DNA from: Neodontobutis hainanensis
Lineage: Eukaryota; Chordata; Actinopteri; Gobiiformes; Odontobutidae
DNA: 64,000 nucleotides
Direction: 5' to 3'
NCBI GenBank assembly: GCA_024349245.1
Contig: JALDNG010000079.1
Coordinates: 641,001-705,000 of the forward strand
This document shows positions 13,304-27,462 of this stretch, piece after piece. The notes beneath the pieces are model-generated. The model did not search any database. It worked only from the letters and a program-made list of their open reading frames with translations, and was not told the origin of the DNA. Position 1 is the first letter of the stretch; each line of letters opens with the position of its first letter. A program made the translations under genes and the position numbers.

Positions 13304-14765
13304 TACACAAATCATGTAAAAGACAAAAAGATAACGGTACACTAAGGCTGATAACGCTGACGTTTGTTTTTGGAATGAGGTCATCAATGATACCATGTTG
13401 TTTTCTTTGGGAAAGACAAGCTGGCAGGGTTTGCGCATGTAAAGTAATGCATGTTGAAATAGAAACACATTAGTCTGTACATAGCTGTTTTAATATTTAC
13501 TAGTTTGCAACTGTCTTTTGGAGTACTGTGTTCCCTGTGGCGTCCTTACTGATAGGGCCTCTTAATTTAAACCATGAACAACAAAAAGAGTAATTAAAGA
13601 CTCGGGTTTCCCTCATGTTGACTGGAGTTTATATTTCAAGTGTGCCTTTACCTCTCCTGGTAGTCATACACCTCACATCTTGGGGATGTGCACCAAGCAT
13701 TCCACTTAAGGACGTCCACTTATCAAACAAGAAATGCTAAGGTAATGCAATTCTCATGCTTAATTAAAACAAGTGTAAACTACAGTAAACTCCACACCAG
13801 CCTCATTGTACTGCCACAGGTTTAACTGGTCCAGAACAGAAAGTGGAGATAATTTGTTTGGATCTCTGCAGTTCTTCTAAAGGGGAGCTTGTCACATCCT
13901 GCTGTCCATTGCCACGTGCTGGAAATATGTCCTAATGTAGGGCTTGAAAGGAGATTGGTTTTCAATCACTGCTGGCTGGATTTTCTACAGGGAGTGAGGT
14001 GCCAGCGTCCGGTGATAAGTGGACTCGCAGCTTGTTCGTGACACCCTTCAAACAAACTGTTAAAGCTTTTAGAAAGTGTCTTTTTTGCTTTAGCTCGTAT
14101 GAATTCTCCCAAAGTACCTGCAAACATCTCTAAATAGCTCTGAGCACCAGCGAGTGTCCATAAGGAGAGGCCATTATTCTTGTGCAATCCCCTCAACTCA
14201 AGGTAAAGTCATCTTTACAGCATTGTGCTGCCTTTAAAAGTTTCCCTTAAGGTGGATAAAAGAAGTCAGTCTACTTACAGGGTGAGGTTTAGATGGATAG
14301 AACAGCTCCCGCTAACAACCCCATCTCCTGAATTTTGTACAGGTTTTTGGATATGTGGATGAGTTAAATATTAATATGGAGGAAAAAATTGGATATTATG
14401 AGTGCTTATGGGCACATTGAACATCTTTTTTAATGTGCTTTGGGGCATTTCTTCATGCTTGAATTTACACTAAACCTTCATGAGCATTGTCTCATAATAT
14501 TATCTGCAACACTAACAACAGAGCATAATTTTTCTAATCAAAACACAAACTGCCTTTCTCTTTCGCTAACCTAAAGTGCTACCTTAACATTGAGACTCAT
14601 ATGACAGCTTAGTATTGTAATAAAAACAAGGGTTTAACTCAGGGAAAATCCTATGATTTTATGCTTTTTGTTGTCTTGGACATGCTTGTACTGTCAATTC
14701 TTCTGAATGCACAATTGCTTTTTGCCACAGGTCTCAAAAAATAAACAGAGCCATCTTTGCTGTTG

Positions 14766-14828
14766 TGTCTGCTGTAATGTGCAAATTCCCTGCTGTGAGA
14801 TAAATAAAGCCTCTCTTATCTAATCTTA
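14766..14828 (+). mobile_element. LINE-type 3' tail remnant
   Basis: The words CCCTGCTGTGAGATAAATAAAG followed by TCTCTTATCTAATCTTA, here split for reading, fit the common teleost non-LTR retrotransposon end (aaattccc, tgtgggat, aataaag, then short TATCT-like repeats). No coding part is attached, so this is a 5'-truncated insertion. Confidence 0.5.
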
Positions 14829-15661
14829 CCTTCATAATTACCATCAGATCGTATGCCCTCTGCACAAACAAACATCAGAACTAATGGATTTTACAATTAG
14901 CAGCATCCTAATCAAAACTTATTGGCTCTTTTCAAGGGCTCTGTCATGGTCTGCCCCTGGGCTGGGATCCACAGCTGCAGTCGACAGAGGCCTGAGGGCT
15001 GCTGACTGACAGACCAGGGACAGCCTGACAAACAGGCTCTATCCTTAGCGCCGGCTATTGATTTCAGCTCAGAGGTCTCCATCTGATGTGGCGCAGTCAG
15101 GGTCGGCCAGCCACCTAAGCTACGGCTACAGGGCTATTAGCCTGGAAAGTGAGGTGAGGGGACAGACAATATCATTGCCATGGCCATTCAGAATCAGTCA
15201 ACAGCAATAATGGCTAAAACAATAGTAACAATAATAACAAAAATATGTATTGATTGGGTTGAATTAAACTGATGTAAAATCAATACAGAAAAAACATGTT
15301 TTAGTAAGCTCTTTTTATATACAGGGAGGTAATTGTGAAATAAAAATGCATCCTATTTAACATTTGATATTGTGTCAGTAAAATAACAGTCTATGTAAGA
15401 AACACATTTCCATTCTGTTATCCATCACACTGATCTTTAGCTCCACTTGCCTAAATAATGCTGATTGGACATTTATAATTTAGTTTTGGTAGATTTTACT
15501 TTAATTTGATTTGACATGGAAAGCTTACACTGCTGGAAATTTGTCCAATGACCGTCTCCCGCTTCTTTGCATGATTAACAAAAGATGGTGCCAAGAGGAA
15601 CAACTGTATGTATTTAAGTTGAAGTCAGTTTTTTTCCCCTTTTCCATCATTTTCCCCAGTG

Positions 15662-15684
15662 TTTTTTTTTTTTTTTTTTTTTTT
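15662..15684 (+). repeat. T23 homopolymer
   Basis: Run of 23 T after CAGTG. If read on the minus strand it could be a retroposon poly(A), but no retroposon body was recognised next to it. Confidence 0.9.
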
Positions 15685-16434
15685 GACAGTGTGACAGTGC
15701 CAGAGGCCGGCTCTGAACTGGGGTGTAAAATCCTCAGGGCTTAGCTGGCCTTCTCAATGATAAGGCCCTTTCTTTTTTTCCTTCCAAACCGACTTTACTT
15801 GCTTGCAGTTACTACCTTGGTGTGGTGATAAAATGTTGCCTCTGCAAGCTTCAACAAACATGCCATGGTTTGTTTAATGAATGTGCGCCACATCCTGCTG
15901 TGGTGGTGATTTATACCTCGCAGCCAAATTCCTAATGTCAAACTCCCAGGCTTTCTTTCTTCTCATGTCAGGAGTGACATTTGGTCAACAAATTTCAAAA
16001 ATATATTTCTACAAGTATATATGATGTTTGCATGCATCCGTGACGGTGTCGTCTCGCACCATTTGCTGTTGCTTTGCTTCCCTAATGACAAGTGGTGAGT
16101 GAGTTCCAATGTAAACACGACGAGAGCAGGCAGTTCAGGCAAAACCAATCGGCTCTGTTTTGTCAATTAGCCTCATGACTTCATTAGCAGCAGTGAGGTC
16201 AAGCTAGCTGTCTTTCTCCTGCCCGATGGGATTATGGCTTCATGTTACCTGGCTAGACACTACACCTATACAGCATTGGTTAACGTGTTTTTAGTTTTTT
16301 TTTAATCAAAAGCCTCATACCCACCAATTATAACAGTCTAGTTCAATTATGCATAGTTAGTGGGTACAAAGAGATACGGTTTCATTTTGGGCATCTGACT
16401 TTAAACTAGCTATCCACATTACATTAAAGGTGCA

Positions 16435-16485
16435 TTGTGTGAAATTATGGAGTTTACAGTTCAACAGAGTTAAACATTTCAGGAA
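16435..16485 (+). repeat. 'GGTGCATTG' fish repeat end, copy 1
   Basis: Starts AAAGGTGCATTGTGTGAAAT and reaches CAGTTCAACAGAG. The same order (AGGTGCATTG, then about 20 bp, then GCAGTT.AAC.AAAT) is seen reversed at 41108-41156 and 60890-60935. Together they define the edge of one interspersed repeat family. Confidence 0.5.
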
Positions 16486-19400
16486 GGAGTTTGTTTTAAT
16501 AGTGTGTAATTGCCTTAGAATTATCCTGGTTGGTTATTCTTTATTGCTTATTCTGTTTTGCCTTGTTTTATGGCAATTTTCGAAGGCTTGTCGTGCACGA
16601 AATTAGCAACAGAATTCCAATTTATCAAAGGTATTAAGTCACTCAGTTCTTTTCTTGTGAACTCTGTCTGAAGTTAAACTGAGCAAACTCCAACACGGTT
16701 TGCTTTTACCAAATGGACATACCAGACATATTTGTGTGTTCTGCAGAATGTTCCAGATACAGTTAATTTCATGAAAATTGTGCAAAATCTATAGCTACTA
16801 TTTTTTTTTTAATAAAACTTACATGAGCTCATTCATTTATTAATCATATCCTTCATATAAGAAAACCTGAAAAACTTTGTGCTGATATGTCTTCGTTTAC
16901 GTTGCACATGAGGACAGGATACCCTTGAACTTTTTTAGAGAAAGAATTGGATAACAAAAACCTAACAGTGCGTTGGTTTGCTTCCGTTTTGAAGAATTCA
17001 TTTATGGGCTACAATGTGTTATACTGTTTGCGCCTGTGCACCTTGCAGGGGAGATACTAGCCAGTTTAGGGTTTAAAGTTTCAAACCGTACCTTGATTAG
17101 CTCATACAAACTGTGCTGCCTGGTTGAAATGACTCTGTTCTCATTAACTGGTCCCGTATTTTTCCACATCAAACCCTCATTACTTGAAGTTGTCCACCAC
17201 TCTTTGATCTGAAACAATGAACCGTTGCCTTCTACAGCTGCATAGTTTCAAATTAGCCACATTAGAAGTGACGGTCCATCTGTATTTTTGATTATGCTTC
17301 AAATGTCCCTCTCTCAAAGCTGCGGAACCAGCCCACACTCCTTGTTAGTGAGCGGAGACTCCACAGACGGCGTCTCCGGTGGATTTTCTGATGCGAAGCC
17401 AGTTGATCTGTTGTGTCTTAAACCCATCACAAATTGTCTTCAATAAACCCTGAAGTGAGGCAATAGTGCAGACAGCAGTCTTTTTATGGCAGTGACCACT
17501 GGGCTGATGAGATGCAATTGGATTGCATATCTGAAAACCCTGATAGAAGCATTATTTATGGAAGTTGTTTTTACTGGCTTTGGAGCTTTTCCAGATGAGT
17601 GTCTTAGTGTAGCAAGTTAGAGCCCTCTGGATCGAAGTTATGCATCCTTGTTGGAGAGAGTAGGAGGGGTCAGATTTTATGTACTTTAATGACAAACGCA
17701 TAGAAAACAGTAAAATTAAGTGAATTCTATACCGTTTGATATATTGGGGGGTGTTTGTGAATTTGTGAATCCAATTTATTCAAAAGCGTTTGTATTTTAC
17801 ATTAGAAGCTGACTTGGATTGGCTGGTTTTTAAACAAATTGGATGCTGGGCTCATCTGAAACGTGTACAGGACAGTCTTAGAAATGTGCTTTACGCTGCT
17901 ATAAGCATCCGCCACATAAATTAATGGGGCTTGAATGTTTGCCTCCATACAAGGAAGTAAATTACCACTCAGGCATAGCTTTGTCATGCAGGCCACACAA
18001 GAAATAGATTGGAAAAGTGCAACAAAGTAAAAGCCAATTTCCCTCTGGTTTAATGATTGGGAAACTGCAAAAACAATGTATTTTAATTTGGGTAAAGTTG
18101 TTAAATGTGTTACTTTGTGTTAAGTATAAATTACTTTATAAATGAATGCAAGTAATAAGAGTTCCAGTTTTTTTTTCTATAGCCTGCATTAAAAACTTAA
18201 GTACAAAATAAAAAGCAGTTGTTTTACACTTGTGGGCTATGCAGGTGTTAGGTGAAGGAGAACCTTTAGCACTTATGACTTTCTTGATCAAAACGGGCCT
18301 GATTGACGAGTAGGGTGAGTCATCTCCCATACTTTTCTATTTCTAGGAACTCTGGCTTGTTTATGTCTTTCACCTTGTTCTCCTGACCCTGCTCGGTTAA
18401 TATTGAAGAATGTAACCAAACTCGAGCCTGCACATAAAAGCCCACTGTCTGTGTCAGAAATAGCCTCTATAACCTTTCTCAGTAGATTGTGCATGCGCAT
18501 GTCGAATTAAGTAAGTGCTTGTAACAGATTCTTTAACGTGTGTGTGTTAAGGCCTGTTTGGCATCGAGTCCAGTAAAGTGCCTAATGAACTCTTAACAGC
18601 TTGAGCTCTAGGTTGATGCTGTTCATGTCTTACTTGACCTGTGTTTTTATGTGGCTCAGAGTTTGCTTGTTTGGTCTGCAGCTGCACATTCACACCTAGT
18701 ATGTGTTTTTGTTGTTTTCAATCCAATATCCTCTCATTATTAAAAATCTGTAAAGATCCAGTGCCCCGTGGTGCCTCGCATGATAGAGCACATACAGGAT
18801 GTTAAAAAAATAAAGTATAATCTTGCAAATGGTTATTGCTTTAATTATAATTGTCATATTACACATGTATTTTACAACCATAGCAGAAAATGTAAAGGCA
18901 GCATGCAGCAGTTCCCCGTCTCCTGCTATCATCGTGGGCTCTCACTGAGGAGCAGAATAACTGGTAGGTTGGATTTGACATGACATTTCATTGACAAGCT
19001 GTGATGCTGTTGAAAATAGTGCCTGAAATATCCTGACATTAAGAAATAGTCCTCTCTCTGCAGCGATATATGGAGCTTAAACAAGCAGAGCTGAGCCTGG
19101 GAGGCTTTTCTATGACGGCTTACAGTAGCAGCGCAGCGCCAGGGTTTCATGCTTTCACGATGGAGTCACAGTTTTCAATGAGCCAGTCCATTTTTCATGG
19201 GGATGAATTGCTCCTGACAAGCCAATGGCCAGGCCAACATTTCACAAAATGTAAAAGGTCTGGCGCAAATGAGGTCTGACCTTATCAATAGCTGGGACCC
19301 ATCCATCTAAAAGCAGACCCCCTGTCGCCTCGTGCAACTGGGCTGCCCTGCTTTTTGACGGCTCACTCCGGTTTCACTGTGCTTTTTTTATAAAAGAGTT

Positions 19401-22188
19401 GGTCTCTTAATGTTTTTTTGTTTATTCATTTGTCAAATGCAATATCTCAGACACCACTCAATAGATTTTGATTGAACGTGATAGAATGATGTACTATGTC
19501 TTCACTTTGATCTGACATCTGCCATTTCATTGATTTAAAATGGTTGAGGGTAGTCCATTATAATCTTGTTCTTAGTCACAAACAATTTATCAGAATTCGA
19601 CAAAACTGGGCTCATTCAGTGTTATACTCACCGCTGACCTCAGAGGTCAATATTCTGACCTGGACTCCTTAGTGTGAGACAGATGTGTTTCTGTTTTGTT
19701 TCACTTCAGAAATTCTCCAAAGTTGTGATTCCATAAAGTGAATTTGAAGCAAATGTTTAATTGATGAGAAGGAAATTTCACTTGAATTAATTTCACATGG
19801 ATTTTACAGCCTGAACAGAAATAGATCAAGCTTTTAAAGGGAGCCTGTGTGCAGTTCATATTACTATTGTGGTCACATAACTAAAGGATATGCTGATTTT
19901 CATTCAGAAACAGGGGTCATATATAACAGCAGGACTCATCTCTGAATTATATAACCTCATATTCGCCGGAGTTTTCTGGTTAATATTGCTCTTTTACTTA
20001 AATGTGTCATATTCAGTAGAGCCGTTATTTCACTTTGTTTTTGTGACGTTTACGGTTTACTTCTATAAATCGCGATGATGCTAGTTAAAAAGACAAATGG
20101 ATTCAGTTCATGGTGTCTTTTGGCTCGATTAAACACGACAAACGGCTCAGATGTTTAACATGTACACAACTTAAACAGCTTTTGTTTTTCTGAGTGCCTT
20201 TGTTCTATTTTTACTTCCTCATGTTGCCTCTAAAGGCCACCCTGACCTTGGTGCACATACTGTACTTTATCATTCCCTAAATAAGATCCATTAACTAGTA
20301 ATGGGCTGCTTTTTGTCCATCATCAGGGCCTGCTTTACTCTTACATTTCATTCCCTTTCCCTGTTTTCTTTCCCCCATCTCTTGCTTCCACAATCCACTT
20401 ATGGTTTTTTTCAGTGTAATCCATTTCTCCATGGCATCCATCATGCTCTATAAAAAAGGAGCTTTCCACTGTGTACACTTTATACTTCGGTGTATGTAAG
20501 ACGTTCTGTGTTCAAAATATTCTGTGTGTTCTGCGTTGATGAATTACGTGACCGTCCGAGCACTAACAGCTATGATATCTGGGACTCTTTGTAGCTGAGC
20601 ATAAAAGACATTGCTATAAACGCAATGTGCAGAAAATCTTTGTAATGAACCTGGTCATTATACACACAGAAAGTCAGGGGAATAAAAACACAATGAAGAA
20701 ACTAAACCGAGGGTCAGGTTTAGGTTTTAAAGTAACAAAACTACTCCAATAAAAACTGCATTAGGATGGAAAATAACTGGGAATTCCAGCCAGTCACTGT
20801 GGAAAGTGTGTTTTGCTGATCAGATTAAATGCAGTGTGTGAGGTCAAAGAGCAAACAGAAGGAAATGCAGTAGATGAAATAATGAGCAGGAGATATTGTG
20901 AAAGTTGTATTTTTTTCTGCGTTGCCAGATAATGATTACAATGTTCTTAAATTACACATGGCAAATGCAAAGACAAATGTAATTGTCGAGTTCTCTTATA
21001 TTGCTATTTATAATGAGTCTGAGGTAAGTGTGTTTTTAAGCTACCAATAACAATGGCTAAAAACAATATGAACCTTTTGTTTTGTCCAAAGAGAACATAA
21101 ATCTTTTCATTATTCTTTCAAGTTGTAAAAATTGTAAGTCATTGAAGAACTTTTTTGATGCTCTTCATGCATCCTTTTTCACATACTTATTGAGCAAATT
21201 TAAAGATGAAGTCTCATACTAATCCAAATAGCCACCTCCTATTGAATATTCTAGAGAGTATTTGAAAACTAATGCTAATACAATAGCTTTATGTGACATC
21301 ATGTTCCTCCCACATCTACATCTTTAGCAAGTCATTAAGACAGTTAATGGTCGTTTTTAAAATAAATATAAATAACTACTAATGAATGTTGTTTTTTCAC
21401 AAGCACTCACAACCCTCCTCCACCCAAGTTCCTATAATAACTGTAATATAATAACAATAATATGCCCTTAAAACTCCCATGTCTCAGGTTTTACCACCGA
21501 ATTCAAACTTAACCTAAGCATAACCTAATCTTATTGAATTTCACATTATCTTTTGACAAAGTGAGCCTGACAGAAATATTAGACGAGCCCTATTAAGCAA
21601 TAGAAAGTTCACTTAAAAGGTCTTGACATTGAAAGTAATTCCGTTAGCTGCTCCACAAGTTGCATAAGTCGACATCTCCGTATGCTGTAGCAACGTCAGC
21701 TTTTTGTGGAACAGAGCTGAGCTTGGCTGAGACTTGAAGTCTTCCCCGAGGAAAGCCAACAAGCTCGCACAGTCAGATCTCCAGCAACTAAAGGAGACAC
21801 TTTGGACAAGTTAAACAGTGATAAATCTCCACGTCAGTACGGTTTAAACGTCGGCAGCTACTTTGAGCCGGCGTTGTGTCATATCGCCTCCCCTGCAGGA
21901 CTCATATTGTCCGCCGCGTGGCTGTTTAGGAAGAAACACATGATGAAAGAGTGAAAGGGAGGTGTGACAGGCTTAGAGGAAACTGAACACACTTTGATTA
22001 ATTGCAGTGGAGGTGGTTGTGGAGGGGATGGCGAGGGTGAACAGGTTCTAAAGAGGGTGGGCACTGTGCTTGCTGCTAACAGAGTTGTGTTTCCTCATGA
22101 GCAGTATTTCTTGGGGCATGGAACGAAGAAATATGTACAGAATTAATAAATAGATTTAAGCATTTGATGTGTTTTGGAATGATTTGGA

Positions 22189-22219
22189 AGGATATATTGG
22201 AAACTTTCCAATATATCCT
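22189..22219. repeat. Perfect 15-bp inverted repeat with 1-nt spacer
   Basis: Left arm AGGATATATTGGAAA (22189-22203), a single C at 22204, right arm TTTCCAATATATCCT (22205-22219). All 15 pairs match. Not part of a recognised transposon. Confidence 0.95.
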
Positions 22220-22549
22220 CATAAAAAGATGACTATTGAGTGACACTGCTTGGCTCAGAATTTAGAATAATGTTGAATGTAGCTTTTTTGTTTCAGTTTA
22301 GGTTGTAGAGGGCTATATCCTGCATAAAGATCAACAGTTGTTTACATAAATTAGTGATTATGTATTATTTATAATTTTTATTTCAAAATCCTGAAATCCT
22401 TATTAATTAAATAGTCCCTTATTTTATTAGTCTATCACTAGATGGAGTCATTAGCAATCGCAGCTCAACTCACCCCCAACTGCCCCCAGTTCAACACAAA
22501 GGGCCTTTTTGATGGTTTTGATTACTTAAAGCCTAGCTCACACAATAAC

Positions 22550-22932
22550 ATTCATTCCTACATTTTCTACTTCTTAGTCCCGTTAGGGTTCATGGGTGAC
22601 TGGAGCCTATCCCAGCAGCTTTGGGCCTGAGGCGGGGTACACCCTGGACAATGGCCAGTTAGTCACAGGGCTGACATTTAGAGACAGACAATTACAGACA
22701 ACCATTTAATCTCACATTCATTCACTAGGGACACTTTCGAGTTGCCAATGCATGTCTTTGGACGTTGGGAGGAAGCTGGAGTACCCGGAGAGAACCTACA
22801 GAAACACGTGGAGGACATGCAGACTCCTCTTAGAAAGACTGGAGTTGGCCGAGGATGTTCAAGTCGGCCAGGGTTTAAACTCACAACCTTCTTGCTGTGA
22901 GGCAGGAGAGCTGACCACTCTGCCACGTGCAC
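22550..22932 (+). repeat. Common teleost interspersed repeat (near full-length)
   Basis: The order of words is characteristic: CATTTTCTAC, then GACTGGAGCCTATCCCAGCA, GGCGGGGTACACCCTGGACA, CACAGGGCTGACA, CATGTCTTTGGACGTTGGGA, GGAGTACCCGGAGAGAACC, GACATGCAGACTCCTCTTAG and finally CCTTCTTGCTGTGAGGC before CACTCTGCCACGTGCAC. I know this as a very frequent repeat in fish genomes; I cannot name its class with certainty. Its presence is one of the main reasons for calling the genome teleost. Apparent open frames in both strands here are repeat artefacts. A second, partial copy is reversed at 37865-37970. Confidence 0.85.
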
Positions 22933-25887
22933 GTGCATAATTTTGCTCTTCCTACAAGCACAGGGTGTGGCCAGACGGAAGCTGCTCGGGGGCAATTATC
23001 TGTGTTTGGTCAATTTCCTTAAGATTCGCAAGGCAAAAATGTCATTGCTGAAGGCTGGGGAGGTGGAAACAGTGCAAGGACAAGACCGGTTTGATGCTGG
23101 ACAAATGAAGCCAAGGCTAGACTTTGTATTTATTTCTATAACTGAAGTGTTATCCTAATCCCATGACATTAATCATTACAAAAGAAGAAGATTCTAACAC
23201 AAAACCGTGTTAAACAGCACTTTTAAAACCATTTAGTGCCTCTACGCTGCTTGAGCCAGACCTAAGAAACTACTAACTTCACAAGGAGTTTTTTTTTGTC
23301 TTATTACAATGTGATGGCATTGGTGTGACACATCCTCTATGTTCTGAAAATGTCACTGTCATTCTGAGGCGTACCGGGCTGATGATTTGGAACTTTTCAT
23401 TCGTCCACAATGCTTTCATCTTGAATAGTTTTTATGAATGTCTAATCAACTAATGCAATCAAATGGGATTTTATAAAAGAAACGATGACCTTGGCTGTGT
23501 GATATAATGTGATATATATCTTAAAGATAGGCAAACCAAACTATATGAAAGAAAAGGGTGATTCTTGGCAACTCTAACTACAGAAATTTCAAAGAACATT
23601 TGCACATTTCTTCTTTGTTTTACGGCTCTGAGGCATGACGTGGAAAAGTGTACTTCCTGATCTTCTCCAGGTCTGTTTTCATGAATGACTGAACCCCACA
23701 TCTGCAGCTGCACCATATCGATCCGCACAGCTGCTTCTTTCTCTGACCGTGGATGAGTAGAAAACATAAAAATTATTCACCTCTCGCTCTAGTTTTCCAG
23801 CCAGTTAATGTGGGCCATTAGTGTACACGCAGGATAATTGGCCATTATGTTCTATTGAGTTGCAGTCCATCCAAAATTGCAGACTGGTTCCAGAGTACAC
23901 ATTCAATTAGCTCAGCCCTTTACCTTTATCAGAAGCTGAGTCAGGAGGAGTTCAGTGGATTGTGGAAGATGTAAGTAACAGTTTTAAATACAAAAGCAAG
24001 GTTAGTGTTCATTAAGTGTTTGATTTATGTATTTTGTAATTGTTATAATGCATGGATGAGCAGCGATGAAGATACATGTAGTAAAGTTTAAGTTAAAACA
24101 CTATTTTAAGTCACTCATTTTAGATTAAACCAAATACATTTTTTGATTGAACTTTTAAATGCAAAAGAAGGCATAAAAGTATTAGAAATCATATCTTCTT
24201 GACAATATTAAACATTATCATTGGTGCCTTTTTACAGTCCTCACCAGCCCTTTACACAGTGGGGTAAAAATAATACATAACACAGACTTAAGAATTATTG
24301 TGGCGAAATTAAACATACACAGTTCTTGTGTTTGTGAATAAACTAACATGCACACCACTAACATGTCATTAACTTCCTGTTCCGCTCTGATTGGTTTTCT
24401 TCCACTTGCCTTAGTAACAACCCTCCCATGTATTGCCTGCTACAAGCAGCTCTAAATACAGTACATAGAAAAAAACTATCACACTGTTGTGGCCAATAAG
24501 AATTAGTTTGGTATTGTAATTCACCACATGGGTTTACATTAAAATCAAATAATGTTTTGGTGAAAATGATGGAATGTATTCACTTTTATCTTTTTATTTG
24601 GTATTGGTTGGATAAGAAGGTAATAATGTCATTATCAGGTTTGTTGCTCAGTTTCTTTTTTATTTGTGTTTTCAATCTCTATAAAAGGAAATGTATTCCA
24701 CATGGGGACAGGGGTGGTCTCTAAATCATTCGTGCTGTCCGGACCTTTGGCCTCTGAACTGGTTCTCCATAATAAATGAAGCTTTGATCCGCTGTCTGGA
24801 TCAATTGCTTACACACTCTCCCAGTTTGTACCATGACCTCTTGACCTTCTCATATATTCAGCATGAAACTGTTAACTCTTGTGTCTTTTTTGGGGCCCAC
24901 AAAAATCAAAGCGTGCCAAATGTCACGTGTGTATGTTATCAATAAAAACTTAGAATTAAGCCATACAGCAAACACATTTTTATTCACTGAAGGGAAAACT
25001 CTGCAGGGTTCAAGAATGTCATGTTGCTCTCTTTATTTTTTACTTGACCCAAGGCAATTTTTCATTAATTCTGTTTTTATAAAAATTATAGGAATACATA
25101 ATGGGTCTGTTTTTTCTTTGAAACATGTTTGACCTGTTGAAGATGGAAAATCCTTGATCGTCTTTTCAACAAATCACGATTAATAGCTAATTTAAAAAAG
25201 CTTGAACAAGATTGAACTACTTAACGGTATTTATTTATTTATTTTACGTTTTAACAGCCCACTCACTGTCTGCGTGCAGGTGGAAAAGCTATAACTACTG
25301 TGGGGTTTTATTGAGCAGCTGAGATTTCTGTGTTTGCAATGCTAACTAGTTTTGCAGGCTCCTGAAGAGAAGGAGTCAGTCTGAGACGGGAGCGATTGCT
25401 AATTCAACACCGCCGTGAATCATTGTTTCACAGCCCATCCATAAATCCTGCTGCGCCACTCTGAAGGTGCAAATGGAACTCAAATCTTCCCTCACAGCCA
25501 TCGCCTCTCTCATCTGTGTAATTGCTCTGTTTTTGCCATGTGTCCCGGCAAAGAGGCAGAGATAAAGTGCAGGGGAAAAGAGAGCATATTTAATGAAAAC
25601 ACATTTGTAAATGCCTTACTCAATTATTAAATTCCCCCAGCAGTTTTCAGCTCTGGATGTGATGACTACCTGTGAATGTACCTCATGTGGATTTAGTGTA
25701 AATCGAGCAGTTTTTTATTAATTGTGCCAAGGCTGTGATTGCATACATTCATTAACATTGTCTTTTGACATTTACTTTTGAAAGTAATAGACAAACCCAA
25801 GATTCATAACAGTCTTTAGTAAAAAGAATAAGATTTATCCAGGTGACAGTAAGTGTTGTTGCACCATTTTGCATGTAAAGACTGAAT
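22933..25887. other. Intron, no firm feature
   Basis: AT-rich intron. A short word at about 23305-23332 (TGATGGCATTGGTGTGACAC) resembles 26145-26170 (TCTTGGCATTGGCGTGACAC), which suggests fragments of one unnamed repeat. No exon or RNA gene seen. Confidence 0.45.
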
Positions 25888-25968
25888 CCCCTGCAAAAGA
25901 GATTTGTAATCTCGGTGGGACTTTTCCTGGATAATTAAAGGTTAAATAAAAAATAAATGAAAAAGTTG
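25888..25968 (+). mobile_element. LINE-type 3' tail remnant
   Basis: Contains TGTAATCTCGGTGGGACTTT, TCCTGGATAATTAAAGG and TTAAATAAAAAATAAATGAA. This is the usual end of a frequent fish non-LTR retrotransposon (aatctc, gtgggactt, cctggttaaataaagg, then TAAA repeats). Only the tail is present. Confidence 0.65.
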
Positions 25969-27462
25969 TGTATGTTTATTAAGTGGTTACAACCCCCACC
26001 ATGGGTTGTTGTTTGATATAGATATAGTCCAGTCCTTCCTAAAGAGACTCTTTTATGTAAAGTGATCCTGTTTTATCACTTTACACCACTAGATGGAGTC
26101 ATGATCTTTGCCACAGCTGCTCTCAGTCTAACATCGTAGAGTCTCTTAGAATGTCTTGGCATTGGCGTGACACCTTTTCAATTGTAATAGAAGTGAAATT
26201 GTTATTGGTTAAGTTGTGTTTGTACTGGAATGGTGCGGTTTTGTTTTAACGGGCAGCTTTCACTAAGTTTATTGTGGATTGTTGTTAATTATTTTTATGT
26301 GGTAATTTTATATCTGGACAAAGATGGAACTGTTGAGATTTTTCTGAGGAGTTTCACGAGAAATGTGTTGCAATGGTAACAGCATTGTTTACACGAGGGA
26401 ACAACTGCTAGCTCCTCAGAACAAAGAGTTGCAAACTTACCTACAACAAACCAAAAAAACTCAAAAGAAGTGGCAGATTATAAAACTTCACTGCATAAAT
26501 TAGCAGACCCCATGACACATAATATAACATAAAAAAGACAATGTCATTAAATCTGGTTTTGGAACTGTACTATGGTATTTTACATAGATAATATTTTATT
26601 ACTTTTTGGTATTTTACATTCTTAGACCAATGGGCCATAAATTTGCAGATTAAAATGTCAAGAGCTCTTTGTTGATATTTTTTAATCAATACTTGTTTCA
26701 TTCTTTGATCCAAACTCACTCAGCACAGGAAACTGAACTAGGGGACTCACTCTGACTCAGGGGTGGGGTGAATGATCCAACCAGCACTAGAGGGCACTCT
26801 CAGTCTCCCTACCCCTTACACTACTGTTGACTCACACTGACTCATTCACACACTCGTACGTGCACTCATGCACACTGAGAACATGCTGAACACTCAGATA
26901 TGAAAGTCAGAATGAGATGTTCTCACAGCTACGAGGAGACAATCAATTTGAATTGTATTAATCAGTGCTTGCACTCAGGCCCTCTCTAGTTCACTATTCA
27001 ATTACAGCTGTTCCATCTCATCCCATTCTCCTCCTCTGTCTCTGCCTTGCTCTATATCTCTATAACTGTAGTCACTCTATATTAATATTTCTCTTTTGTT
27101 TCCCCCTGCAGCTGCATAGATGATAGATTTTATCCTAATGAAAAGCTCTCGTGTTAAGATTGAAAAGTGCCTTTAACAATTCACGGCTCTTGTCCTCTCT
27201 CTTCTTTCCTGACGTTTATTCTTCACTCGGACCACCTCCTACACCTACACACACTTTTTTGACAACCTAGTGTCCTCCCTCTTGCTGTTATGCTAAATGG
27301 GCTGCATTACTATAATGAGCTAGTAATTTATGGAGGAGGAGTGCAGGGCTTGTATCATTTGGCCATTGAGTGTTTGGCCTTCCACAGCCCAGCCTCTCCT
27401 CCAAAGAAGCAAATGCACACTACTGTCACAAAGCCAAACGCAAAAACACTGTGAATGGCCAC

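Larger units (their letters stand above)
14829..22188. other. Intron, with a GC-richer island
   Basis: Mostly AT-rich intron DNA. The stretch at about 14935-15130 is clearly GC-richer than its surroundings and free of recognisable repeats. T23 lies at 15662-15684. A weak match to the fish 'GGTGCATTG' repeat end lies at 16435-16485. No exon recognised. Confidence 0.5.

Noticed and set aside
22678..22995. 105-codon minus-strand frame and a 62-codon plus-strand frame
   Set aside because: Both lie in the common fish interspersed repeat, whose consensus is open in several frames.
22436..26102. Shared 16-bp word CACTAGATGGAGTCAT at 22436 and 26087
   Set aside because: Likely parts of a common fish repeat, but flanking similarity is too weak to draw boundaries.
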